Assembly (NCBI GenBank): GCA_023435225.1
Contig: JAEYRX010000070.1
Span: 1 to 61,615 of the forward strand
DNA length: 61,615 nt
DNA from: Bacillota bacterium
Lineage (GTDB): Bacteria; Bacillota; UBA4882; UBA8346
Reading direction: 5' to 3'
A program made the translations under genes and the position numbers. Below are positions 33,744 to 41,823 of this stretch, one piece after another. Each line of letters begins with the position of its first letter. Within the stretch, counting starts at the first letter, position 1. The notes beneath the pieces were generated by a model, which saw only the letters and a list, made by a program, of their open reading frames with translations, was not told the DNA's origin and ran no database searches.

Positions 33744-34889
33744 TTAAGCATAACTAGGATTGTCTTGGGGAGACGCCGGTAGAGGTTCTTCCAATAAAGG
33801 CTGATATTCCGAGCATCTTTTTTTGTATCTTATTAGGTCGATGAATGCCTCCAAGCGTGTTTCTACTCCGGCTTGGGCTGAGTGTTCATCCACAATAATT
33901 GAGAGGACCGGAATAGCAAGTTCTTTGGTTATAGTTGGGAACATTTGCGAGGCAATAATCTCCGGCATACAAGTAAAAGGCGCTAGATGAATAATTCCAT
34001 CAAATAGGTTAATTCCAGCTTTCACCGTATGCGCGACAGATTCTAACCCATGTCCGCCTACCGGGTTTCTCAAATATGGTTTGGCCAATTCTTTTAATTC
34101 CCGGAGCCAACGAGGATTTAAGATACCCAATCCCAAATGTTCCTGGACCCAATCGGAAAGATAAATCGTTCGTTCTACTTCCACTCCCATGCTTCCCAAT
34201 TTTTTTTCCAGTTGAAAGTTAACTTGGGGTTCCAAGACCATGTATATCTCACCTAAGAAACTGATCTTTGGCGGATTCATTTCTTTTTGTGATAGGGAGT
34301 GCAATTCTGCCAGCGAGTTTTGATATAACTGCTTGGCTTCATTTATTGACGAAGTATGATCTAGTTTTTTATAAAACATCTGCTGAATTTTAGTACTGGA
34401 ACCAGGTACCTCTTCCAGAGGACGTACTTTGTTTACATTTCGATCAAATTCATCAAGCAGATGAGCTTTAACCCAAAATATTCGGAGTGCTCGAAATAGG
34501 TCGTTTACTTGATGGCGGGGGATATAGCGCCTTATTTTCCAAATTAACTCCTGAAAATGGGTCTTGGGAGCTTCCAGTATAAGACAATCCACTTCATATC
34601 CGGCTTCCTGTAAAATTTCCCCTTGCAACGTCCCGTAATAGCCGAACCGGCAAGGACCAATTCCTCCAACCATTATTATAAGTTCAGCTCCGGCCTCAAT
34701 TGCTTCAATATAATTACCGAGATTGACCTTAAAAGGGAAACAGGCAAACTCCGGGGCAATTTTAGTACCCAGATTTATGGTTTGTTGGGAAGTTAGGGGT
34801 GGAATTACCGGTTCCAGACCAAGCTCCATTAGCAAGGCTCGGCCGGGGATATAGAAATTACCGAGATGAGGGAAGGTAGCTTTATGCAT
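33744..34889 (-). CDS. Acyl-CoA dehydratase activase-related protein (DUF2229-like), C
   Basis: 381 residues, a paralogue of the 27465 protein. Shared blocks: INLGTKIAPEFACFPFKVNLGNYIEAIE (39-66), IIMVGGIGPCRFGYYG (70-85), GEIYMVLEPQ near 220, NPVGGHGLESVAHTVK near 273, IHLAPFTCMPEIIASQMFP near 297-315 and IIVDEHSAQAGVETRLEAF near 325-343. Cysteines in CFPFK, GPCRFGYYG and CMPE are likely Fe-S ligands. It stands alone on the minus strand, without an ATPase, 4 kb from the activase set. It may partner the same ATPase; the substrate is unknown. Confidence 0.8.
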   Translation of the reverse strand: MHKATFPHLGNFYIPGRALLMELGLEPVIPPLTSQQTINLGTKIAPEFACFPFKVNLGNYIEAIEAGAELIIMVGGIGPCRFGYYGTLQGEILQEAGYEVDCLILEAPKTHFQELIWKIRRYIPRHQVNDLFRALRIFWVKAHLLDEFDRNVNKVRPLEEVPGSSTKIQQMFYKKLDHTSSINEAKQLYQNSLAELHSLSQKEMNPPKISFLGEIYMVLEPQVNFQLEKKLGSMGVEVERTIYLSDWVQEHLGLGILNPRWLRELKELAKPYLRNPVGGHGLESVAHTVKAGINLFDGIIHLAPFTCMPEIIASQMFPTITKELAIPVLSIIVDEHSAQAGVETRLEAFIDLIRYKKRCSEYQPLLEEPLPASPQDNPSYA

Positions 34890-35040
34890 GAAATTGCCTC
34901 CGGGAAGTTAATTTGATAATACTTTCTATATAATCTCCCAAAAGGCTATTTTAGTAGAAATAATAATAGATTTTGAACTGGTAAGTTTTATTGTTCTTAT
35001 TAAGAAATTACCAGCAGGAAAAAGTGGAGTATTCTTGAAG

Positions 35041-35190
35041 TTACGATTTCAACTTACAAGGAGGCTGACATTTCGGAGGGCACTTAGCGCTGCAAGACTC
35101 ACAGGTAAAACCTTGATCACAAGCGTTCCAGGGTTCATTATCGGCGATTTTTTTACCGCAAATGCAACAGATCATTTCCTCGTCGCTCAT
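35041..35190 (-). CDS. Tiny cysteine-rich protein, probable zinc binder
   Basis: 49-residue protein with nine cysteines. It begins MSDEEMICCICGKKIADNEP and continues with CDQGFTCESC and CPPKCQPPC. A GGAGG site lies seven to eight bases before the ATG on the minus strand, decisive for a gene this short. The CxxCGKKI and CxxC spacing suggest a treble-clef or ribbon zinc site, followed by a proline-cysteine tail. I do not recognise a family. It is divergently placed from pyrR and downstream of nothing else on its strand. Confidence 0.75.
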   Translation of the reverse strand: MSDEEMICCICGKKIADNEPWNACDQGFTCESCSAKCPPKCQPPCKLKS

Positions 35191-35340
35191 TTTAATGCCT
35201 CCATCAATTTTTGTTATTAGGTCAGGATCTCCTTTATATATTACGATGATTTTGATACTTTTTCCTGCTAAAAGAGAAGTTGATTTAGAAGTGAATAAAA
35301 AAAACCAGTTTAATTTACATTATTCTAATCGCATTTTATA

Positions 35341-35369
35341 TTGACATCCTCACCGGACTCTGTTAATCT
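35341..35369 (+). promoter_or_regulatory. Promoter of the pyr operon
   Basis: TTGACA (35341-35346) and TAATCT (35364-35369), 17-base spacer, just upstream of the first PyrR attenuator. Confidence 0.65.
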
Positions 35370-35384
35370 ATTAATAAGCAAATA

Positions 35385-35468
35385 TCCTTTAACTCTGGTC
35401 CTGCGAGGCTAGGAAGGTGTTATATTTGACTTTACCTTCTTATGCCCTGCGCGTAAGAAGTTTTTTGT
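35385..35468 (+). promoter_or_regulatory. PyrR-dependent attenuator upstream of pyrR
   Basis: The PyrR-binding loop GTCCTGCGAGGCTAGG lies at 35398-35413 and matches the known consensus (UCCNGNGAGGCU). AGGAAGGT (35411-35418) can pair with ACCTTCT (35434-35440) as antiterminator, competing with the terminator CTTCTTA...TAAGAAG plus TTTTTT (35436-35467). With UMP-bound PyrR on the loop, the terminator wins. Confidence 0.88.
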
Positions 35469-35472
35469 TATT

Positions 35473-35605
35473 TAGACGAAAGTTCACAGGCGAAAGGCGA
35501 GAGGCAAAGGATGATTAAAGGAATAAGTAACATAAGGTAACCCAATTAAAATTGTTTTCCTAATCACCAGTAACTAATGAACCACTGAACCAATAACTTT
35601 GTATT
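35473..35605 (+). repeat. Iterated-word arrays between attenuator and pyrR
   Basis: GACGAAAGTTCACAGGCGAAAGGCGAGAGGC words at 35475-35505, and CACCAGTAACTAATGAACCACTGAACCAATAAC words at 35567-35600. No gene. Confidence 0.4.
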
Positions 35606-35618
35606 GGAGGGGACCTTA

Positions 35619-36173
35619 ATGACGGAGATAAAAGCCCAGGTAATGGATGAAGAAAATATCCGGCGGGCCCTATACCGCCTCTCCCACGAGATTACCGAAC
35701 ATAACAAAGGTACGGCAGACTTGATTTTGGTAGGCATACGTTCCCGGGGAGTCCCTCTGGCCAACCGGTTGGCCGATTTCATTAAGCAAACTGAAGGCAA
35801 GTCGGTTCCGGTTGGAATTCTTGATATCACTTTTTACCGCGATGATTTATCTCTGGTCTCTTCTCAACCGGTGCTTCACCGGACTGAAATGCCGGAGAAT
35901 ATATCTAATAAGAAAGTAATTTTAATTGATGATGTTTTGTTTACCGGAAGAACGGTTAGGGCGGCTATGGATGCGCTTATGGACCTCGGGAGACCGGCCA
36001 CTATCCAGTTGGCGGTTCTAATAGACCGGGGACACCGGGAGTTGCCGATTAGGGCTGATTTCGTAGGTAAAAATGTCCCCACCGCTACTCGGGAAGGTGT
36101 CCAAGTAAAGCTAAAAGAGACTGATGGTGAAGACAAAGTAGTAATTGTTGAAAACGAACTACCCCCTGAATAA
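35619..36173 (+). CDS. pyrR: Bifunctional pyr operon attenuator / uracil phosphoribosyltransferase
   Basis: 184 residues from ATG at 35619, decided by GGAGGGG eight bases upstream. PyrR binds pyr mRNA in response to UMP and also converts uracil + PRPP to UMP. The PRPP loop VILIDDVLFTGRTVRAA is near 98-114, the flexible DITFYRDDLS loop near 71-80 and the C-terminal VKLKETDGEDKVVIVE is standard. It is followed within 15 bases by a second PyrR attenuator. First gene of the pyr cluster. Confidence 0.97.
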   Translation: MTEIKAQVMDEENIRRALYRLSHEITEHNKGTADLILVGIRSRGVPLANRLADFIKQTEGKSVPVGILDITFYRDDLSLVSSQPVLHRTEMPENISNKKVILIDDVLFTGRTVRAAMDALMDLGRPATIQLAVLIDRGHRELPIRADFVGKNVPTATREGVQVKLKETDGEDKVVIVENELPPE

Positions 36174-36175
36174 TC

Positions 36176-36256
36176 CCTTTAAAACTTGTCCAGTGAGGCA
36201 AGCAAGGGAGGAAGGGTAAAGATTTTGTTATCCTCCCTTGGTGGAGGTTTTTTTAT
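36176..36256 (+). promoter_or_regulatory. PyrR-dependent attenuator upstream of the uracil permease
   Basis: CTTG-TCCAGTGAGG-CAAG (36185-36202) is the PyrR-binding hairpin, extended by CCCTTT with AAGGG. AAGGGAGG (36204-36211) can pair with CCTCCCTT (36232-36239) as antiterminator. The terminator is CCTCC-cttggt-GGAGG followed by TTTTTTT (36232-36254). Confidence 0.88.
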
Positions 36257-36267
36257 AGGTAACAAAA

Positions 36268-36396
36268 ACATAGTCAAATGTCATAAGTCAAAAGTCGAAT
36301 GTCAAAAAGTAAAAAGTCAATTGAAAGATTGAATCCTGGTTTTACAATCAGGGCTTTGGACTTTGAGACTTTTGAGACTTTTGACTTTCGACTGAA
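36268..36396 (+). repeat. Iterated-word inverted repeat (AGTCAAAAGTC words)
   Basis: Left words AGTCAAATGTC, AAGTCAAAAGTCGAATGTC and AAAAAGTC face right words GACTTTGAGACTTTTGAGAC and TTTTGACTTTCGACT: a long imperfect hairpin made of short units, ending 10 bases before the permease ribosome binding site. Confidence 0.5.
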
Positions 36397-36417
36397 TAAA
36401 AAAATGGAGGTATGAAG

Positions 36418-37725
36418 ATGATCGGAAAAAAGGTTGATGTTGATGAAAGACTCCCATTGATCCAAAGTATCCCATTAAGCCTGCAACATTTATTTGCAAT
36501 GTTCGGGGCTACGGTTCTGGTTCCTTACTTGGTAGGGTTGGATACTTCGGTAACCCTCTTTACCAGTGGTGTAGGTACTTTGCTTTACATCCTGGTGACT
36601 AAAGGAAAAATCCCAGCCTATTTAGGATCGTCATTCGCTTTTATTGCCGGACTGATTGCTATTATTGGCGCTGTTCCCGGTACCCAGGGCGACCCGAGTA
36701 AAATCGCTTTAGCGATGGGTGGCTGTTTGGTCGCTGGTATAATGTATCTAGTGGTTGCTCTATTGATTACCAAGTTTGGCACCAAATGGCTTAATGTATT
36801 ACTGCCTCCGGTGGTGGTAGGGTCGGTGGTTATCGTCATTGGTCTTGCCTTGGCGGGAGCTGCGGTAAATATGGCTATGAACGGCGCCGGAACAGTATAT
36901 AAACCGGAATATTTACTTATTGCGTTAGTATCATTGGGGATTGCAGTTTTAGCGGCTGCTTTCTTTAGAGGATTTTTAGGGGTAATTCCAATTTTAATCG
37001 GTATTATTGGTGGTTATATCTTCTCATTATTAATGGGACAAGTAAACTTTGACCCGGTAATGAATGCTAAAATAGTATCCGTTCCCCCATTTATCTTCCC
37101 TAAGTTCACTTGGGGCGCTGTGGCGGCTTTGGCTCCAATAGCTTTGGTTACTATAACCGAACATATCGGACATTTAATTGTAACCAACAACATAGTAGGC
37201 CGTGATTTTATTAAAGAACCCGGTTTACACCGTTCTTTAACCGGTGATGGCTTGGCTACCTCCTTTGCAGCATTAATCGGAGGTCCGCCTAATACCACTT
37301 ACGGTGAAAATATCGGGGTTATGGCTATTACTAAGGTGTTTAGTGTTTGGGTGATTGGTGGAGCTGCTGTTATTGCAATTATCTTCTCCTTTATTCCGAA
37401 AATCGGTACTTTCATTCAGACCATTCCGGTTCCGGTAATGGGTGGCATTTGTATCCTTTTATTCGGCATTATCGCCTCCGCCGGTATTAGAATGTTGGTT
37501 GAAGCCGGTATTGATTTTTCTAAGAAAAGAAACTTAATTATTGCATCAGTAATTTTAGTCATCGGTATCGGTGGCGCTAAAGTTACACTTTGGGGTGTCG
37601 AGTTCGGCGGTATGGCTCTGGCTACTTACATCGGAATTATTCTAAACCTCATTCTTCCACATACCAAGGATTTAGAGGGAACCAACGAAGTGGAAGAGAC
37701 TAAGAAACAAGTAGCGGCTAATTAA
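36418..37725 (+). CDS. uraA: Uracil permease (NCS2 family)
   Basis: Membrane uracil:proton symporter of the nucleobase-ascorbate transporter family, 435 residues, about 14 hydrophobic segments. Signature regions: SLQHLFAMFGATVLVPYLVG (18-37), a TEHIGHL stretch near 242 with the substrate-contacting glutamate, and GGPPNTTYGENIGVMA near 288-303, which carries the second conserved glutamate. GGAGG seven bases before 36418 favours this ATG over 36412. Expression is controlled by the PyrR attenuator. Called pyrP in Bacillus. Confidence 0.95.
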   Translation: MIGKKVDVDERLPLIQSIPLSLQHLFAMFGATVLVPYLVGLDTSVTLFTSGVGTLLYILVTKGKIPAYLGSSFAFIAGLIAIIGAVPGTQGDPSKIALAMGGCLVAGIMYLVVALLITKFGTKWLNVLLPPVVVGSVVIVIGLALAGAAVNMAMNGAGTVYKPEYLLIALVSLGIAVLAAAFFRGFLGVIPILIGIIGGYIFSLLMGQVNFDPVMNAKIVSVPPFIFPKFTWGAVAALAPIALVTITEHIGHLIVTNNIVGRDFIKEPGLHRSLTGDGLATSFAALIGGPPNTTYGENIGVMAITKVFSVWVIGGAAVIAIIFSFIPKIGTFIQTIPVPVMGGICILLFGIIASAGIRMLVEAGIDFSKKRNLIIASVILVIGIGGAKVTLWGVEFGGMALATYIGIILNLILPHTKDLEGTNEVEETKKQVAAN

Positions 37726-37885
37726 AACCGGATCCCTTGCCCCGGTAAAAGCAAGTGAAAATTGTAAAGGGTAAGGAGTAAAAAATGAATTATTTTACAC
37801 TTTTAACTTTTCTCTTCACATTTTTAACACAGAGATAGGGTCGCCTTTAGGCTTATAAATTAAGTATATAACGGGAGCGGTTGTT
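37726..37885 (+). other. Gap between uraA and pyrB without a recognisable attenuator
   Basis: CTTGC...GCAAG hairpin near 37737-37758 and words TAAAGGGTAAGGAGTAAAAAATG facing TTTTACACTTTTAACTTTTC. No UCCNGNGAGG PyrR loop is visible, so pyrB and later genes are probably served by the two upstream attenuators. Confidence 0.4.
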
Positions 37886-38827
37886 ATGGTAAAATTGCCA
37901 AAAGATCTCTTAGGCATTCAAGAACTATCTACGGAACAAATCAGTCTAATTTTAGATACTGCGGCGGTATGTAAAGATATTTTTAGTCGGGACATAAAAA
38001 AAGTACCGACTTTACGGGGAAAAACAGTAATCACTCTCTTTTTTGAACCAAGTACCCGGACCCGGACTTCGTTTGAAATCGCCGCCAAATGGATGAGCGC
38101 CGATGCGGTAAACTTAACGGTTGCCTCAAGCAGCGTCGCCAAGGGAGAAAGTTTTGTGGATACAGCCCGTACTCTTGAAGCCATGGGGTCCGATGTGATT
38201 ATTATTAGACATTCGCTCGCCGGTACGCCGAAATTATTAGCTGATTCCATCGGTGCTCATGTGATTAACGCCGGAGACGGCGCACATGAGCATCCGACTC
38301 AAGCATTATTGGATTTATTCACTATTAAAGAGAAAAAAGGCCGTTTTGAAGGTTTAAAAGTAGTAATAGTCGGTGATATTCTGCACAGCCGGGTTGCCAA
38401 ATCAAATATCTGGGGACTAACCAAATTAGGCGCTGAAGTTACGGTAGTCGGTCCTCCAACTCTAATCCCATCGGGAATTTTGAATTTAGGAGTCCGGGTA
38501 GAGAAGAATTTGGAAAAAGCTTTGGCTGAAGCTGATGTGGTAAATATTCTAAGGATTCAATTGGAAAGACAGACCAAAGCGTATTTTCCCACTCTTAAAG
38601 AGTATTCCAAATTATTTGGGGTTAACAAACTCCGCCTGGAACAGGCAAAACCGGATTTATTGGTTATGCATCCCGGTCCGGCCAATCTGGGAGTGGAGAT
38701 TAGCGAAGAAGTATCAATTCATAATCAGTCGGCTATTACCGAACAGGTAACAAATGGAGTAGCGGTCCGGATGGCAATTTTATATCTATTGACCGGAGGA
38801 GGAAATAAAGATGCGGTATTGCATTAA
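37886..38827 (+). CDS. pyrB: Aspartate carbamoyltransferase catalytic subunit
   Basis: Condenses carbamoyl phosphate and aspartate to carbamoyl-aspartate. 313 residues, normal length. Carbamoyl-phosphate site FFEPSTRTRTSFE (52-64), a flexible loop with SSVAKGESFVDTA near 83-95, HPTQALLDLFTI near 136-147 and an MHPGPANLGVEI region near 270. No regulatory subunit gene (pyrI) is present, as usual in Bacillota. The stop overlaps the pyrC start by 17 bases. Confidence 0.97.
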   Translation: MVKLPKDLLGIQELSTEQISLILDTAAVCKDIFSRDIKKVPTLRGKTVITLFFEPSTRTRTSFEIAAKWMSADAVNLTVASSSVAKGESFVDTARTLEAMGSDVIIIRHSLAGTPKLLADSIGAHVINAGDGAHEHPTQALLDLFTIKEKKGRFEGLKVVIVGDILHSRVAKSNIWGLTKLGAEVTVVGPPTLIPSGILNLGVRVEKNLEKALAEADVVNILRIQLERQTKAYFPTLKEYSKLFGVNKLRLEQAKPDLLVMHPGPANLGVEISEEVSIHNQSAITEQVTNGVAVRMAILYLLTGGGNKDAVLH

Positions 38828-40085
38828 GGGCGGTGAAATAATCAATCCGGCCGGTAACTTCAACGGAATCGGCGATATCTTATTTGAAAATGGGAAAATA
38901 GTAGCTGTTGAGAGTGAAATAACGGTTGAGAATGCTGAAATAGTTGATGGAACTGGAAAAATTATTATTCCAGGCTTGATTGATATGCATTCCCATCTTC
39001 GAGAACCGGGCCGGGAAGATAAAGAGACCATCGCCAGCGGGACTAAAGCCGCTTTAAAGGGCGGATTTACCGCTATCGCTTGTATGGCCAATACCAATCC
39101 GGTGGCTGACGGGCCGGTAGTTATCGAATATGTTAACCAACAGGCCAAATTGAACGGATACGTTAAAGTTTATCCTATAGGAGCTGTTACTAAGGGGCTT
39201 AAAGGCGAGGAATTGGCAGAAATGGGTGAAATGGCTGCGGTTGGAGCAGTCGCGTTTTCGGATGACGGAAAAACCGTCACCAATGCTTCCGTGCTTCGTT
39301 CAGCCATGGAATATTCAACTTTGTTTGGTTTACCGATATTATTGCACGAGGAAGACCCCAATCTGGCCGGTCAGGGAGTAATGCATGAAGGATACTGGTC
39401 GACAATGCTTGGATTGCCTGGAATTCCTTCTCTGGCTGAAGAGGTTATGATTGCCCGGGATTTGCTGATTGCCGAATATACCAAAGCTAAAATTCATATT
39501 TGTCATGTTAGTACTAAAGGAAGCGTTGAGTTAATCAGACAAGCCAAGTTAAAAGGAGTTGCTGTAACTGCTGAAGCTACTCCACATCATATCAGTCTTA
39601 CTGATGAGGAGATACAGAGTTATGACCCGGTATTTCGAGTCAGTCCGCCATTACGTTCCAAAGAAGATCGAGTGGCGGTCATCGCCGGATTGAAGGATGG
39701 AACTATTGATGTTATTGCTACTGATCATGCGCCGCATACTTTGGAAGAAAAGCATCGGGAGTTTTCTTTGGCTCTCACCGGAATGATAGGTTTTGAAACC
39801 GCTTTGGGGGTTGTTTGGACCGAGTTGGTAGAGACCGGTCAGTTAACTCCGGCGGAATTAATTGAGCGTTTGTCAGTCAGACCGGCTCTAATATTGAACC
39901 GTCCCGGAGGAAGACTTAATCCGGGAGACCCAGCGGATATAGTAATTTTTGACCCCAAGAAAGAATGGGAAGTAAAATTGGAAGAGATAATCTCCAAATC
40001 TAAAAATTCGCCATTTATCGGCCGGAAACTCAAAGGTAAAATAGAGAGAGTATGGGTTGACGGCGTTTTGAAATATGAAATTTAG
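38811..40085 (+). CDS. pyrC: Dihydroorotase, class I
   Basis: Cyclises carbamoyl-aspartate to dihydroorotate. 424 residues, amidohydrolase fold with DMHSHLREPGREDKETI (57-73) for the metal histidines, the MANTNPV substrate region near 90, HICHVSTKGSV near 229, EATPHHISLTDEE near 254 and the catalytic DHAPH near 304. The ribosome binding site GGAGGAGG lies inside the end of pyrB, so translation is coupled. Followed by a MITE-like insertion before carA. Confidence 0.97.
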   Translation: MRYCIKGGEIINPAGNFNGIGDILFENGKIVAVESEITVENAEIVDGTGKIIIPGLIDMHSHLREPGREDKETIASGTKAALKGGFTAIACMANTNPVADGPVVIEYVNQQAKLNGYVKVYPIGAVTKGLKGEELAEMGEMAAVGAVAFSDDGKTVTNASVLRSAMEYSTLFGLPILLHEEDPNLAGQGVMHEGYWSTMLGLPGIPSLAEEVMIARDLLIAEYTKAKIHICHVSTKGSVELIRQAKLKGVAVTAEATPHHISLTDEEIQSYDPVFRVSPPLRSKEDRVAVIAGLKDGTIDVIATDHAPHTLEEKHREFSLALTGMIGFETALGVVWTELVETGQLTPAELIERLSVRPALILNRPGGRLNPGDPADIVIFDPKKEWEVKLEEIISKSKNSPFIGRKLKGKIERVWVDGVLKYEI

Positions 40086-40092
40086 GTTGAAC

Positions 40093-40133
40093 TGAATGTT
40101 TAGGCAATAGGCGTTAGGCAACAGGCAACGACA
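40093..40133 (+). repeat. Iterated-word array (TAGGCAATAGGCGTTAGGCAAC words)
   Basis: Tandem degenerate copies of AGGCAATAGGC after pyrC; the same words and their complement flank the carB-pyrK gap at 45054-45227. Confidence 0.45.
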
Positions 40134-40159
40134 GTTTAAAACCTTCTATGCGTTGTCTA

Positions 40160-40258
40160 GGGAAGCGCTGATTAATCCGATTTTGTGCAAGCAAATATGC
40201 GGTATTAGGCATTTTGCGAAGTACAAAATCGTCACTTATTCAATTAATCAGTGCTCCC
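40160..40258. mobile_element. MITE-like element, family A copy 3
   Basis: 99 bases, same as 12797-12894 and 13239-13337, with ends GGGAAGCGCTGATTAAT and ATTAATCAGTGCTCCC. No flanking TTA duplication here. It sits within the pyr operon between pyrC and carA; if transcribed it folds into a long hairpin. Confidence 0.75.
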
Positions 40259-40309
40259 CAAGATATGCAATTTTAGAACTGAGTTTAACTGATTTTTAAT
40301 GAATAAATA

Positions 40310-40340
40310 TTTATAATAATGTATATTTATGATACAATAA
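40310..40340 (+). promoter_or_regulatory. Weak candidate promoter before carA
   Basis: TTTATA and TACAAT with 17-base spacing in the AT-rich stretch near 40310-40340. It could give carAB independent transcription downstream of the MITE. Low confidence. Confidence 0.25.
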
Positions 40341-40371
40341 TTTAGCAGAGGATTCTTGATAGTGTTTTTTA

Positions 40372-40416
40372 TATGGTTTTTAATTGTCAATTGTCAATTC
40401 TTAATTGTCAATTGCT
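40372..40416 (+). repeat. Iterated-word array (TCAATTGTCAATT words)
   Basis: Repeats of AATTGTCAATT, each itself near-palindromic, immediately before the carA ribosome binding site. The same words occur at 47683-47790. Confidence 0.45.
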
Positions 40417-40434
40417 CTAAATATGGAGGCTAAT

Positions 40435-41508
40435 ATGAAACAAGCTCGTTTGGCCCTTGAAGATGGGACCATATTTTATGGAGAGTCGTTTGGAGCGGAA
40501 GGGGAATCCGGAGGAGAAGTAGTCTTTAATACCGGAATGACCGGATATCAAGAGATATTAACCGATCCTTCTTATAGTGGGCAAATAATTACCATGACTT
40601 ATCCGTTAATCGGAAATTATGGCGTCAACTCTTTTGACTACGAGTCGCGCCATCCTTTTGCCCGTGGTTTTATCGTTAAAGAATATTGTGATACTCCCAG
40701 CAATTGGCGGTCGGAAATGAACCTGACTAATTTTTTAACAAAATACAATTTACCGGGGTTAGCCGGAATTGATACCCGGGCTCTTACCAAAAAATTACGG
40801 ACACATGGCACAATGCGGGGAATTATAACCACTTCTGATGAACCTGATAAGATATTGCTGGAAAGAGTTATTCAAGTGCATGATTTATCAGGGCAGGATT
40901 TTGTAAAACAAGCGACAACCGACCATATATATACGGAGGGAGAGGGAATCAAACATGTAGTACTGATAGATTTTGGCGCTAAAGGAAATATCGCCCGTTG
41001 TTTGATTCAACATGGTTGCAAAGTAACGACTGTTCCCTGTGATACTACGGAGGAAACAGTTTTAAATATGAAACCTGATGGTGTTATGCTTTCAAATGGG
41101 CCTGGCGACCCTCAAGATGTTGGTTATGCAGTAGAAACCGTTAAAAAATTAATTGGAAAGTTGCCAATCTTCGGAATCTGCTTGGGGCATCAGATTATTG
41201 GTCTGGCTTTGGGGGGGGACACCTATAAATTGAAATTCGGTCATCGTGGCGGTAATCATCCAGTGAAAAATTTATTAACCGGTAAAGTGACAATTACTTC
41301 TCAAAATCATGGTTTTGCAGTAAGGGAAGCATCACTAAACCCTGAAGAAGTAATAGTTTCACATATCAACGTCAACGATCGGACGGTTGAAGGTCTGAAG
41401 CACCGCTATCTACCGCTTTTCTCGGTACAATACCATCCCGAAGCGGCACCCGGCCCCTGGGATTCCGAGTCTTTATTTGATGAATTTGTTCAATCAGTTA
41501 ATATATAA
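40435..41508 (+). CDS. carA: Carbamoyl-phosphate synthase small subunit
   Basis: Glutamine amidotransferase subunit of 357 residues that feeds ammonia to CarB. The N-terminal interaction domain (GEVVFNTGMTGYQEILTDPSY near 28-48) is followed by a class I GATase domain with the nucleophile in GICLGHQI near 245 and HPEAAPGPWDS near 332. ATG at 40435 follows GGAGG by seven bases. Its stop codon TAA is the beginning of the family B repeat. No transcription signal separates it from pyrC except the MITE. Confidence 0.97.
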   Translation: MKQARLALEDGTIFYGESFGAEGESGGEVVFNTGMTGYQEILTDPSYSGQIITMTYPLIGNYGVNSFDYESRHPFARGFIVKEYCDTPSNWRSEMNLTNFLTKYNLPGLAGIDTRALTKKLRTHGTMRGIITTSDEPDKILLERVIQVHDLSGQDFVKQATTDHIYTEGEGIKHVVLIDFGAKGNIARCLIQHGCKVTTVPCDTTEETVLNMKPDGVMLSNGPGDPQDVGYAVETVKKLIGKLPIFGICLGHQIIGLALGGDTYKLKFGHRGGNHPVKNLLTGKVTITSQNHGFAVREASLNPEEVIVSHINVNDRTVEGLKHRYLPLFSVQYHPEAAPGPWDSESLFDEFVQSVNI

Positions 41509-41692
41509 GTTGAATTAAATTTCTTTAATAAATATTTAAACACCTTCGTCCCTAAAGCCGGACGTAATAGGAACCAATGAATTTAATTCAACTTATTACA
41601 GCTGTAATAGCATGAAGTAAATACTGATTTGATGGTATTTGCATTCGGCTTTAAGAATGCAAATCTTGGATAAGAAATTTACTTCATCCTAT
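41507..41692. repeat. Interspersed inverted-repeat element, family B copy 2
   Basis: Hairpin 1 arms AAGTTGAATTAAAT and ATTTAATTCAACTT (41507-41604), the palindrome ATTACAGCTGTAAT, then hairpin 2 arms ATGAAGTAAAT and ATTTACTTCAT with an inner TTTGCATT...AATGCAAA stem. It begins inside the carA stop codon. Confidence 0.6.
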
Positions 41693-41694
41693 AT

Positions 41695-41815
41695 AGTTGA
41701 CAAATTAAAGTTTACAGTTTTTAAAAATTAGCAGTGATGGTTTTCACCAAAATAGTTCTAAAATATGTTCTAACTGTCAAATTAACAACTATCAACTGTC
41801 AACTAATATAAGTAG
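41695..41815 (+). repeat. Iterated-word inverted repeat (GTTGACAAATTAAAG words)
   Basis: Left words GTTGACAAATTAAAGTTTACAG face right words CTAACTGTCAAATTAACAACTATCAACTGTCAAC, ending just before the carB ribosome binding site. Confidence 0.5.
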
Positions 41816-41823
41816 GTGGAAAA

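Noticed and set aside
35035..35220. Plus-strand ORF of 61 codons at the small cysteine-rich gene
   Set aside because: The minus strand has the good ribosome binding site and the cysteine pattern; the plus reading has neither.
37726..37885. Third PyrR attenuator before pyrB
   Set aside because: No UCCNGNGAGG loop and no terminator with a T-run could be found.
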